Assembly: GCA_964020155.1 (NCBI GenBank)
Contig: OZ026568.1
Coordinates: 2,048,320-2,112,319 of the forward strand
Length of the DNA: 64,000 nt
Direction of reading: 5' to 3'
DNA from: Chondrilla cf. caribensis
Taxonomy: Eukaryota > Porifera > Demospongiae > Chondrillida > Chondrillidae
Shown: positions 12,866-40,100 of the stretch, piece after piece
Position numbering within the stretch: position 1 is the stretch's first letter
Layout: the number at the start of each line of letters is the position of its first letter
Made by a program: the position numbers and the translations under genes
The notes under the pieces: model-generated
Told to the model about the DNA's origin: nothing
Databases searched by the model: none
Seen by the model: the letters and a program-made list of their open reading frames with translations, nothing else

Positions 12866-13717
12866 GAGTAAACAATCAATAATCGGACAAATCAATTTTC
12901 GGACACTCGGATCTCGGGAAGTACTGAAGCTATTGACTTCAAACAAAAAGCACTATGTAGGTCTCTGTAAGATAGCAAATAGTACGTACTATGAAGTTTA
13001 TACCTTAGCGCATCTTTGCGATACGAATAGTTAAACGACTTGTCCGAAACAATCAATTTTCGGACGATCCTATCAATTTTCGGACAAAGTCTTTTAGTCG
13101 AGTGGAAGATGAAGGAAAATCCACCAAAAGACTTTCCCCGTGTACCTTTACATATGTCCTCTAAAATCTGCTAGTAGGAACGCGAAACGTCGAGAATTAA
13201 AGAAACCCGAGCTTGTAATCTAACCCTCTTTGACAATCGAACGAATCGAACGAATTTACATTGCCAGTTGGAATTTATATGGGCCGACTTGCGCCATTCA
13301 GCCCATATAAATTTCTACTGGCAATATAAATTCATCCGAAATTTGATTTGTCAAAGAGGGTTAGATTATAAGCTCGGGTTTCTTCAATTCTCGACGTTTC
13401 GCGTTCCTACTAGCAGATTTTAGAGGACATATGTAGAGGTATATGTGAAAGTATTTTGGTGGATTTTCCTTCATCTTCCACTCGACTAAAAGACTTTGTC
13501 CGAAAATTGATTGGATCGTCCGAAAATTGATTGTTTTGGACAAGTCGTTTAACTGTTCGTATCGCAAAGATGCGAGAAGGTATAAACTTCATAGTACGTA
13601 CAATTTGTTATCTTACAGAGATCTAAATAGTGCTTTTTGTTTGAAGTCAATAGCTTCAGTACTTTCCGAGATCCGAGTGTCCGAAAATTGATTTGTCCGA
13701 TTATTGATTGTTTACTC
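12866..13717. mobile_element. 852-bp foldback transposon with TA flanks
   Basis: Almost the whole element is an inverted repeat: the left arm (12866 to about 13285, beginning GAGTAAACAATCAATAATCG) is matched by the right arm (about 13300-13717) in reverse complement, with mismatches and small indels. TA sits at both outer borders (12864-12865, 13718-13719). The centre is near 13293. Multiple CGGACA/TGTCCG words occur in the arms. No transposase can be read. Confidence 0.85.
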
Positions 13718-13719
13718 TA

Positions 13720-14672
13720 GACAAGATAAAACTACAGTCCTCACGCTCACCTACTGGACTCCGGAAACTGAAGCTGCGGCACAGGGAGCCGATCCAAATA
13801 GCGATCGTTGGAGGCGGGGTCAACGCATGGGCCAATCGATTTGCAGATAGGTCTTAATTGAGGCGGCAACTTCTCCCATTCCAAGACTGGAATCCTGACT
13901 TCAAGTTTCAAAATGTGGTAGGTACCGGGTACCGTTACCGTGTGGAGCCCATTATAGTCGGATACAAACTAGTGGAGTGCTTTGGTGGAGTCATTGCCGA
14001 TGCCAAGTCTATACCAATATCCCACATTACAGGTTGGTCCACATGTGATATTCTGGTTTCCATGTATTGTTTCATCTAGTATGTCAACAACATGCGTAAT
14101 CGATCATTTTGAGGGTAATTAATTTCTGCATGTCTCCTTATGTGCAGATATCCCTCCCGATGAATATCATTAAATTCCATATGAATGTCATTAATTATCC
14201 ATATTATGAATGAATATTTCTCGAAAATGAAGATCGCTATAATAATCGTGAGTTACATATTATAATATAAAGTAATACATTGTTAATATCTGTGCTCTGT
14301 GTGTAGTCTTCATATGCGTGTAAATACTTGGTCTGCATTTCATGTGTCGGGTGGTCTGTGATTCGTGTGTTAAACACTGTTCGTGTGTACGCTGCATAAT
14401 ATTCCGTGCTTCAGTATTAATTCTCAGTGGTAGAGCTAAACAATAGGATACAGAAATGGTGTTAGTTCATCAAAAATTCAAAACTTTATTCCTAATCAAA
14501 CACACTTCACTATTATTTGGTGGAAAACCAGTATATATACGTACGTATAATATCATACTAAATATACAGACACCGTTTGATATATTGGGACTACATAATT
14601 TACTGGATAGTGCTGGTTAGTTGGAAGTTGCTGGTCTTCATTCAGGTTGCCGTAGCATTTGCTGGATTGTCC
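13720..14672. other. Gene-poor stretch with an unexplained open segment
   Basis: An open plus-strand stretch around 13858-14030 (with VVGTGYRYRVEPIIVGYKL) has higher GC than its surroundings but no family I can name. Upstream, around 13780-13850, another frame reads QIAIVGGGVNAWANRFADR. The pieces do not join into one frame, so this may be a decayed coding fragment. The rest, to 14672, is AT-rich with no feature seen. Confidence 0.25.
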
Positions 14673-15200
14673 ATGATGGAATCTACTGCCCAGGAAATGG
14701 ACTGCAACTATTCCTGTCTCTTCCGTGAGTACATCACATTGATACATGTACTAGGTCATGTGCATGTTGGTATACATGTTGTTGGATTCGTGCTACCAAT
14801 CAGAGCTTTAGTCATGGATGGATTGAAGTGGGGATGCATTGGCAGGCACACTGGCAGAGGCTGGTATTGGTTTTGATACACAAAATCACACAGAACTAAT
14901 GTTAATGAAAGGAAGTGGATAGTAGTTAAGGGCGGTGCAGTAGGTGAAGAAGGGGTCCTTGGAACCCTGCACTAGTTAATATGCAAGTCCGCACATTATC
15001 GTAAGTTGTTCTGTATTTTTACAGTCATTTGCCAAAACAATGACACAGCGAAGACCACCTCTTGCACATTCTACGCAAACCTCAAGTGGACTCCTAGTGC
15101 CCTTAATCAAACCAGAGTTGACCTTGGATCGGATGTCTCTGTATTGACATTCAACTACTCTTCATTGCCTAGTGGCTATCACCCAATTAATATAATCTAA
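14673..15200 (+). CDS. Possible small two-exon gene, unknown product
   Basis: Exon 14673-14724 (ATG ATG) joins in frame, through a GTGAGT donor and a TTTTTACAG acceptor, to exon 15025-15200, which ends in TAA. The product would be about 76 residues with five Cys and several N-x-S/T sites (NYS, NDT, NQT, NYS). An acceptor-like TTCATTCAG at about 14644 suggests that the first exon may be longer upstream. I do not recognise a family. It could be a real small or partly secreted protein, a decayed gene or chance. Confidence 0.25.
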
Positions 15201-15422
15201 AAATGGTACACAGGTATGTATCAATCCATTTACACTCGGTTATTCAAGTCTAAAATTAATGTGTTTGTAGCTGCAAGCATCAGCTCTTTACTATAATCTA
15301 TGTGTCATATACATATATGAACGTTGCAGTAAAGTGTGTTCAAAAAATACTACAAGAAATTGGCTATAATGAGATGGCATGGAGGAAATTGTACATTACA
15401 CAGACAGATGCACACATACACA

Positions 15423-15472
<50 letters not shown>

Positions 15473-15816
15473 CAAGTGGCCCAGCAAGGCATGAACACAC
15501 CCACTCTAATAAGTGCTCTTGCAACAATATTAGGAAATACAGAGATATATACGTTCTGATTGAACTCACTATATATAATTTAACCAGTTCATTAACTCAT
15601 TGTCAATATAATAATACATACAACAAAAAGTTGCATTAAACTGCATGTACGAGTTGATCCAAGGTACATCATACATAGATTTTAAATTATACTTCTCTAT
15701 ACATTTATTAAACGCGTATTGCAATATAAGAAAATACTGATTCTGTATCCTACCAACGAGAAATGAACACTACAGTTTCTAATAAACACTATCAAAAACT
15801 AATTATAAGAAACTAT

Positions 15817-31139
<15,323 letters not shown>

Positions 31140-31397
31140 GATCAATGATCAAAGCCCTTGAGTCCCTGTAGAAATCTGGATGATCAGCAAGCTTAACTAT
31201 CTTACGCTACATAAACCTGTATACGATAATAATTCTTCGAAAGTCTACAAGAGGACAGCCTGCCGTTGCCAGAAATCGTTTGGCGGCAGAGCCTAGAGGT
31301 CACTTTTGTTCGTGCTACCACATTTCATAAGCGCCCATGATAAACGCCTCTTCCAAGTTGGCGCCCGGATTCATCGCAGCATAGTATACGGTACGTA

Positions 31398-32542
31398 GGG
31401 TGTGGCACGGAAGTTCGGACACCATCATAATTCGGACACCCGAATTCGATCGAAGTCGAACGCACGGTCCCCATTTTTGGCTCATATGCAGAATATCTAA
31501 TGTTAACACAGGATAGAAATTTTGAGGCTGTTCCGATGTTTCTTCCAGTAGTTACGTTCGAACATGTAAAGTGTCCGAAGTAATATTATTTCGGACGGAA
31601 GTCATCAATGACCGGACACCAGTTCTCAAACGCTACACAAGGCGATTTAACCACTTATTATTCCATGCATTTGTAGATACACTTCTGCTCTAACCACAGT
31701 GAAAGTTAGAAGTCAGTGTCTGAAGAAATGACCGAGAACGGACACATTAAAGTAAACGTCCGGAAGTCATCATAATTCGGACACCTGCTATAACCCATTT
31801 TGATCATAATTTTCCTCCGATTTAGGATATGAAGGAAATTTTAGACCACCTAACCTTGTCTCCGTCTTAACAGAAGCATATGAAAGTCTCTCATGGCTCG
31901 ACAGCTCAAGCTGTGTGGAGTCACGAGCGGGATTATATATTTTAAATTAATTAATTTCCGGAACGTGATTGCAATTGTCTGGGATTTGATTCTGCGCGCG
32001 TCTTTTGTTCTGTGTTCCGGAACGCACAGTGCTGAAAACCAGTGTTTCCTACGGTTGTTTTCTTGCTTCTTCTTGCTGATGTGAAACTGTAGGAGAATCG
32101 CTCCTGGTTGTGTTGTGTCCTTTGCGTTGCTAATGTGCCATTTTTACGAAAGTTTATGTCCGAATTATGATGACTTCCGGACGCTTACTTTAATGTGTTC
32201 GTTCTCGCTCATTTCTTCAGATACTGACTTCTAACTTTCACTGTGGTTAGAGCAGAAGTGTATCTACAAATGCATGGAATAATAAGTGGTTAAATCGCCT
32301 TATGTAGCGTTTGAGAACTGGTGTCCGGTCATTGATGACTTCCGTCCGAAATAATATTACTTCGGACACTTTACATGTTCGAACGTACCTTCTGGGAATA
32401 ACATCGGAACAGCCTCTAAATTTCTATCCTGTGTTAACATTAGATATTCTGCATATGAACCAAAAATGGGGACCGTGCGTTCGACTTCGATCGAATTCGG
32501 GTGTCCGAATTATGATGGTGTCCGAACTTCCGTGCCACGCCC
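31398..32542. mobile_element. 1145-bp foldback transposon with TA flanks
   Basis: The left arm (31398 to about 31780, starting GGGTGTGGCACGGAAGTTCG) is repeated inverted in the right arm (about 32160-32542). TA lies at both outer borders (31396-31397, 32543-32544). Unlike the 12866 element it has an unpaired middle of about 370 bp (31790-32160), which holds no recognised ORF. CGGACACC and ATTCGGACAC words recur in the arms. Confidence 0.85.
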
Positions 32543-32572
32543 TATATGCATAGTTCACGGCGAGTTTACAAG

Positions 32573-32718
32573 TGTTCCGTACCAAGTTGACTCCCCGTCC
32601 CAAGTTGACTCCAACACCTTTTAAGCGCCCGTAATAAACGCCTGCCCCAAGTTGGCACCAGGAATTGCGCAAACACGCTTTACTTTCGTGGGACGGGGAG
32701 TCAACTTGGTACGGAACA
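32573..32718. repeat. Hairpin with perfect 30-bp arms
   Basis: 32573-32602 (TGTTCCGTACCAAGTTGACT...) and 32689-32718 are exact reverse complements. The loop contains AGCGCCCGTAATAAACGCCT, which is related to 31330-31350 just outside the preceding foldback element. It could be a short MITE into which, or beside which, the larger foldback inserted. Confidence 0.75.
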
Positions 32719-33865
32719 TACAAGTATAAAACTGCGACCATTATAATGGTCAGAAAAGATATTGTAGTTGAAATATGTATGGAGAGAAGTTAAATTCCTT
32801 TAGAGGCATGGTAAACACTTTCTATCAGCTATACTGTAGTCTGTGAGTAAACAAGATGTGGACATGATTCATGGAAGCAATGTCCATGCAAAACTACTCT
32901 TCCACGTGCTATTAGACTCATCTACCATCTCTGGGGAAAGAAGTTTTGTGTATGAACACTTGTTCACTTTCGAAATTCTACTAAAAGAAGGAACTATTAA
33001 ATCAACTGTTCAAGATATTTATCCACTTCATACTTTGTAAGTACAGGCACACATATTTCCTCTCCATGGACACCATTGCATTTTACGATGGGTATGGAGC
33101 TTTACATTGTACATCAACATCTCCCTGAACCGTTCACCTGTAGTATGGCATTCATTTGCAATTCATTGACATGAAGTTTCTTCTTCTGTATGTTGCACAA
33201 TCTACACAGTAAATTGTTCGCTTCCAATAGGGTACTCCTTAAATTCACAATTTCTTTTAAATCTTCTGAGGAACAATCCCACAGTGATCTACCATTCTAC
33301 AAGATCATGGCATGCGTAAATGAGTGTAACTGTATTATGCTCGAATCATTTGATAATACTGTTTTTTAATGTACAGGATTTTCTCAGTATCCAACACTTT
33401 ATTGTGCTAGTCCTTTAGCACTTTCTGCTTCTCATCTGCACTACATCAATTCACAACAACTCCGTATTACTGGCATATAATCCCATCAGTTGCAAAGTTA
33501 GTAAACATGTTAGTCTTGGTCTAAAGGATGTTTATGAATTCACTTGCCCTTTACTCTGCATAAAATGCACTTGTCAATGTATACCAAATTCATACAAATG
33601 AGGGGAGTTGTTTTATATGGTACAGTCCATTCCTTGTCTCAAGTTGACTCTTCGTTGGAGTCCACTCCTTGTGCCTAGTTGACTTCTTCATTTAAGGTCA
33701 CTCTGTGTCCCAATTTAGCTCCTTCTTTGAAGTCAACTTTTTGGGTGCTACATGATCCTACACCACCCAATGTCCTTTTAGAGTCTCATGTAAGTTGATT
33801 TGTTTACTATAATGTGTTCTTGAGCTCTTTCATGTAAAATTATAGTGAAACTATCTATTATTATG

Positions 33866-34147
33866 TTATAATTGTAACCTATCAAGTTGTATTTGGATGT
33901 TACGATGTAATTTTCGATCGCGTTTGTTATGCGTTCCGATGATCTTGTAACTCTTCAAAATTATGTCACTCTTTTCATCCTCATTCGAGTTTTCAAGATT
34001 CTCTTCCTCTCTCATCCAAACCCTATGCAAATCAAGCTTTGTGCATATCATTAAAAAGTGCTTTTCGTCTTCAATTCCCTCTCCACATAATTTGCAAATT
34101 CGATCCTCCCTCTTATTTCCTCTCCATCTACCCATCTCCACTTCCAA
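33866..34147 (-). mobile_element. Non-LTR retrotransposon fragment (C-terminal zinc-finger tail)
   Basis: The minus-strand reading contains MGRWRGNKREDRICKLCGEG, then EDEKHFLMIC. The spacing CxxC...H....C with the preceding RGN/R residues is the usual C-terminal tail found after the RT domain in many animal non-LTR elements (Jockey/CR1/L2-like open reading frames). No RT core is next to it. It is a truncated, dead fragment. The downstream peptide YKIIGTHNKR reappears at 35020-35050. Confidence 0.6.
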
Positions 34148-34340
34148 TTTACAACATATCCTCTATGTATGCAATCCCTCCCCTGCCTTCTCCAACTCTA
34201 TCTCTGCTCTCTGACAACTCCCTCCTCCACCATTCTAATTTACTTTTGTTTTTAACTGCTTCACCCCATTCACCTCTAATTAACTGCTCTCCAAATACTA
34301 GATCTTACTATTGAATCAACTTGATAATTATTATAAGGAG

Positions 34341-34395
34341 TATAAGGAGTGGCAAATCTCTGATTCCGCACATTCGCACATTTGTGTGTGTGCGT

Positions 34396-34456
<61 letters not shown>

Positions 34457-34842
34457 GGTAGCCTAATGTTTTTGCATGTGCCTGTGTATGTGTGTGTATG
34501 TGTGTGTATTTGTGTGTGCGTGCCCTGAAACAGTCGGTGCTGTGTTGGAATTTACTTTTTGTAGTTATTGTAATCACAATCATTTCACATGTTTGGATGT
34601 GTGTATTTGCGACAGTTTACACGTGTGTGTGAGTGAGTGCACAGAGTATAGACATACTAGAGTATTGTGATATTGATGTTTGTGTATTACAGGTTTTTGC
34701 TTGGTAAAGCAATTTGCTATCTGTGGATCCTTCCACAGATAGAAATTTGGGAATGCCCCCCCCTCCTTGAAATAATAGCCAAAATTGACTTATTAACATG
34801 CATACCCACAACCAACACACACACGCACACGCACACACACAA

Positions 34843-34876
<34 letters not shown>

Positions 34877-34935
34877 ACACACACACAAATGTGCGAATGT
34901 GCAGCAGAATCACAGATTTGCCACTCCTTATATAC
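34341..34935. repeat. Inverted repeat with TG/CA microsatellite arms
   Basis: TATAAGGAGTGGCAAATCTC (34341 onward), followed by a CACATTCGCACATTTGTG word and a TG run, is mirrored at about 34800-34931 by a CA run, CAAATGTGCGAATGTG and AGATTTGCCACTCCTTATA. The arms are about 110-130 bp including the repeats. The element ends about 340 bp upstream of the ENPP start codon. Confidence 0.8.
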
Positions 34936-35269
34936 CCGCTGGACACTTCAAATTTTGCGCCATAATGACGTCAGAATATTGATTGAAATCCACTGCGTTG
35001 CCGTGTTGGCGAATACGTTATAAGATCATCGGAACGCATAACAAACGTACCGGTCTACGTCCCATGTCACGCGCGCACTGTCCAATATCACGTGATATTC
35101 GACCTATCCGTCTCTTTCCGTCCCTTGTTCAACAACATAGGGCTCCGGTGTCTGTGATCGTATTGCCCGGGGCTTGCTTTTGGACGCTTCATTGGAATAT
35201 AGTCAAGAAACCGACACTCAAGGGACTCAAATCCATCAAATCTGTTCGATGTGAAGTTTACTCGTAGCT

Positions 35270-36989
35270 ATGGAGGAAGATTCTGAAGATACCCCATTCA
35301 TTGGTAATTTAAATACAAGTGATTCGGAGCTCGAGGTAAGGACTTGAGAGGATACGAGTTACATTTATACCTCAAACCATAGACTAGATGCGACCTGCTC
35401 AATCGTGTCTCCTGCATTATATTACAGATGATTCATGGTGCCCGTTGGCTAGGTTACTAGAAATATAGGCTTGTGAGGGGTAGACACAATCTCTGCCAAT
35501 AGTCGAATAGTCTATAGACACTCTGTAGCTAACGACAGGCTAAGGTGTAGAGGACAGAGGTTTTTCAGAAATTTTTAAATCAGAGTACAGATTACAATTG
35601 ATTCAATCTCACACAAACCTTTTGTCTAGAGAACTTCCAAGATTCTTACACTGGTACAGGCTGTAGCAGGTCGGGCCAAATTACACTGGTGATAGGCATT
35701 TTCTAAAAAAAACTTGGAAAAACATCCTTGTGTAATACCATTCAAAGCAGAACACAATATTATATTTAGTACATTTATGAATTTTCTCAGATTTTTTGCA
35801 TTTTTCATTTTTTCAGTTAATGATAATTTCATTACTGAGATCTGGAAAAAATGACAGCTCAACTCACAGTGCATGTGGTTATTCAAAGTGGTGTATGTAT
35901 GTTTTAATGGTCTTTCTTTTTGTAGACCTTTCACAAAGGGCACAAGAAAAGGAGAAGACTACTTTGTCTAGCTTGTTGTGGGATAATAATAGTAAGTGGA
36001 TAAGATCAATGCTAATTAGTGTTAATAAAATGTCTCTTGTACTTCATTACATTGTGTTGTGTTACATTATTATTGGAATGTAAAATCACTATTATGCTTA
36101 TATGTACATAGGTGATAGCATTTCTGATCGTGTTGAGTGCTGCCTTTGGAATAGGGTACTGGGTGTGGTCTACCAATTCCCACTCAAAAGGTATGTGCGT
36201 TAACTTGATATTCAAATCATTTCAAATCATTCCCTGTGAATATCATCTGGACTATTGCTGGTTTGTGCTCACTCAACAGCTGCTACTCCATCAGTGAAAG
36301 ATGAAATATGGTCAGTTTTCACATTGCATGTCCAGGGCACTTGCCGAGTAATTTAAACTATGCAGGGTATTTCAAATGCTTCTAGTGCTAACCCTCCTGT
36401 GTTGCAAATTTCCATTGATGGCTACTGGGCTGGATATTACCATAGAGACTTGAGCCCCAATCTTCGCTTTCTAGCAGAGAATGGAGTACGAGCCGAATAC
36501 CTGAGGAGTCAATATCCTACAAAGACATTTCCAAATCATTTCAGCATTGTAACAGTAAGTTATTTGTGTATTTGTGATTACATGTATAAGATCTGTACCT
36601 TGTGCATTCAATTTATTGATAGTCATTTTTCTTACAACACACACACGTTCATGAGTAAGTGACTGTCTTAGAATTGGATACCAATAGGTTGCTTGAAATT
36701 TCAGCAATACCACCCGAGATTTTACTGGGACTGGTTGCTTACTTTTGAGCGTGTATGTATTTTTCATGTACATTTTAGCCAATTTATTTTGTGTCACACT
36801 GTTTTGCAGTAGCTTTCATATGCTTGTGAATGTGCATCTGACGAATGACTAATTTCTTTTGAATTAGGGACTGTTTCCAGAATATCACGGCATTGTGGAC
36901 AACACATTTACTGATAGGCATCTCAATGAAACATTTCATGTGAGAAACAAAGATCAAACAGACTCAAAATGGTGGTTAGGAGAACCTGT

Positions 36990-37049
<60 letters not shown>

Positions 37050-37060
37050 GTGTGTGTGTT

Positions 37061-37139
<79 letters not shown>

Positions 37140-40100
37140 ACGTGCATGTATGTATTTGTGTGCATTCCATTCTCAACACGTGTACATTAATTAATACCAG
37201 TATTCCAAGTTAAAATTCACATCTCTGGTTGTATGTATGAACTTGTTTTTTTAAGGTTTGGATCACTGCAGAAAAGCAAGGCTTGACCGCTGGAATATAT
37301 TTTTGGCCTGGTTCCGAGACTGAGTTTGAAGGACTTCGTCCTCGATATTACTTCAATTATAATGGGTTAGCTATACACACACTCAAAGTAAATGACCACC
37401 TTGAGAATGGCTGTTGATAGATTGCTTGAAAAGTTGTGCCAATTGCCCATAAAAAAACAGGCATTTCTTTCATGAAGTAACTGTGTGATTGTTTCATGAA
37501 CGTATGCTACAGAGCTGCTGCCACCAGTATACCAACAACAAAACCTGTGGTTCACAAACTGGGCAATCTTGGAGCAATTTAGTCAAAACATTATTGGAAG
37601 CCTTATAGACTCAATAGACTCCGAGGCTGTTATCAAAGCAAAGGTGGTCAAAATCTTAGAAAGAGATTTCACATTTTTGTTCAAGGCCAATCATTTTGCA
37701 GTTTAATTTCATGATTTTCATATTAGGCACATAGCAACACTTTCAGAGTTAAAATTTCAAGAATCAAAGCAAAATGGGGAAAAAAAACTGTTGAAAGGTT
37801 TTCGCTATACAATAAAAGTCAACTGTTTACTAATTGTTATTGTTGTATCTTATCGTTTCATTTACAAATTATCGATCAAAAAACTTAAATAAATGATGAG
37901 TCAATCAATCACAGAGTCACTACCTAGCTAACTAAATAACTACAACTCAAAACAGCAGCTGGCATGCAAGCACAATCTACAAGCTTAAATAAAGAACAGT
38001 GATCTAATACAGAATGTTCTAAGCTACAGTGAAACTAAAACACTTAACTCACTAGACACATGATAGAGACAGAAATGATAGATTAATGATTAATACTATA
38101 AGCTAGACAAATGAATCCATACAAGATGGTAGTAGGTGACATGGAAGTAATGGAAGTTAAGGATATCACAATTATTCATAACAATTCATGTCATTCCCAT
38201 TAAAACATGACCATAATGCTTGTTCGGCACTACAACCATGGAAGTCATCTTGTTGGCACTGGTCTCTTACTTTTAGCAATTGTGTATGCACATAGCAATT
38301 TTCATAGTCTGATTATTTCTTTACTGTCAATTGCCAGGGTATCAATATACATGTATTGCCATATTTGTATTTGCAGGTCTGTGCCTTTTGAACAACGCGT
38401 TGAGACTATTTTGAGCTGGTTTGACCTTCCCAAAGAATCAAGGTGACTTTATTCACTGTCATCTGTTCATAATTGCTCTACCTTTCACAAACGGCAATAT
38501 CATACATTGTGTTCTCATATACAGTACAGTACAGCAAATACAGCTGTATAACCAGTGAGGGGTTTGGGTCCATATGGTGTATGTGATTATTAATTTTAAT
38601 GACATACATACCGTATTATAAAATGGTATTAATCAACTTTCTATATCCCTTTTACCACCATTTTGGGTGATTTTGTCCTGTGCTGATAGCATTCCATGGC
38701 TTAGTCAATGTATATCGTACACTTTGTATTCTACTGTAGGCCGCAGTATATGGCAATGTACTTTAGCGAACCTGATCACTCTGGTCATAATTATGGACCA
38801 GATTCACCTCAGGTAATATGCATAACATACACTGCTATTCTGTATGTTACGTATGTACTGTATGTCGTGGTGGAGTTTATACAGAACCCAGGAAACTTTG
38901 AACCTTTAATTACTCTCCTTACACATACAAAAGCTACTTCCTTGATTCTCCTGTGATTAAATTGCCTCAACCCCAAAACGATTACTGTTTTTATTAAAAA
39001 TCATATCCTGCCCTCAAATATGTACAGTGAATACTCGTTAATCTGCCGCAATTCATTTTCAAGGAATATGGTGGAATACTTGGATGCTCATTGGTACTTG
39101 TGCATTACGTATATTGGTACCAGGAAATTGTGGCAGATTGAATGGTTTGGCAGATGAAACGTTGGTGGATTAATGAGAATTCACTGTACATGTAATGTCA
39201 CATTTCACAACAATCCACACATTTAAGGTCATTCATGGTTGCTAAATGCTGAGTTCAAGTTTACCAAGTTTTCTGTTTAAAAATGTCTGTTATGTTATAA
39301 AAAATAACTCCACTGGCTGAGATTATCTGGCAATTACAATCCTCATTTAATGTTCCAGGTTAGAGTCTGACAATTGGCCAACTAACCTTTTTTATTTACA
39401 TACATGTACTTCATTTGACAAGCTATCACTAAAGTGTGGTTGTTACCTGCATGTATCTCCATTTTGCCTAATTATTACTTGATTATTGTCACACTGTCTT
39501 ATCACATCCAGGTGAATGAATCTCTAGTAGAAGTTGACAATAACTTGGGTGTGTTGATTACAGGTTTGAAACAGAGGCAGATACTGGATTGTGTGAACAT
39601 CATCATCACATCTGATCATGGTGAGGATCGTTCATGGCAGCTGGCTCACTCATGCCTATACTCTGTATTGTGTGCAGGCACGTTTTTCTTTCGTTATCAT
39701 TAGGGATGGCATTTATTCCAAAAGACAATGTTGTTAGTATGAAAGTGAGTTTGATATCCAATACAGGAGCAACTATGCAGGCATTTGTAATTAGCTTATC
39801 TCCTACAAACGGACATTTCTAATGTATTAACCAACCATATCGCGTTTGGATTCCCAGGAAGATATTTACTTCTATGGTGTCTTCATAACCAATGACTACA
39901 GAGGTAGGGCTTGTTGTTATGTGAACTGTTTGCCTAACCCAGTAAGTGCAAAGTTTTGGGTTCTTTGTGTATCTGAAGGCCACCATCTGCAATCTCGTTT
40001 CAACCATCACAACAGTCAACATATTTCCATGTACACGTCTTTCCTCCAGAAGACATACGTAAAATTATATTGCTACAGAGCTACTGTGTAGTATACATAT

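Larger units (their letters stand above)
31140..35269. other. Divergent intergenic region between fucokinase and ENPP
   Basis: About 4.1 kb separates the fucokinase ATG (minus) from the ENPP ATG (plus). It is mostly mobile-element material: a foldback element (31398-32542), a 30-bp-arm hairpin (32573-32718), a retroelement fragment (33866-34147) and a hairpin with microsatellite arms (34341-34935). The remaining 32720-33600 is AT-rich with no feature seen. The fucokinase promoter should lie just above 31139 and the ENPP promoter between about 34940 and 35269, but no core motif can be assigned. Confidence 0.6.

Noticed and set aside
32843..33040. 65-residue plus-strand ORF in the intergenic region
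   Set aside because: No family resemblance, no splice partner and an AT-rich context; not supported as a gene.
34341..34935. LTR pair flanking the microsatellite
   Set aside because: The flanking similarity is inverted, not direct, and no gag or pol lies between.
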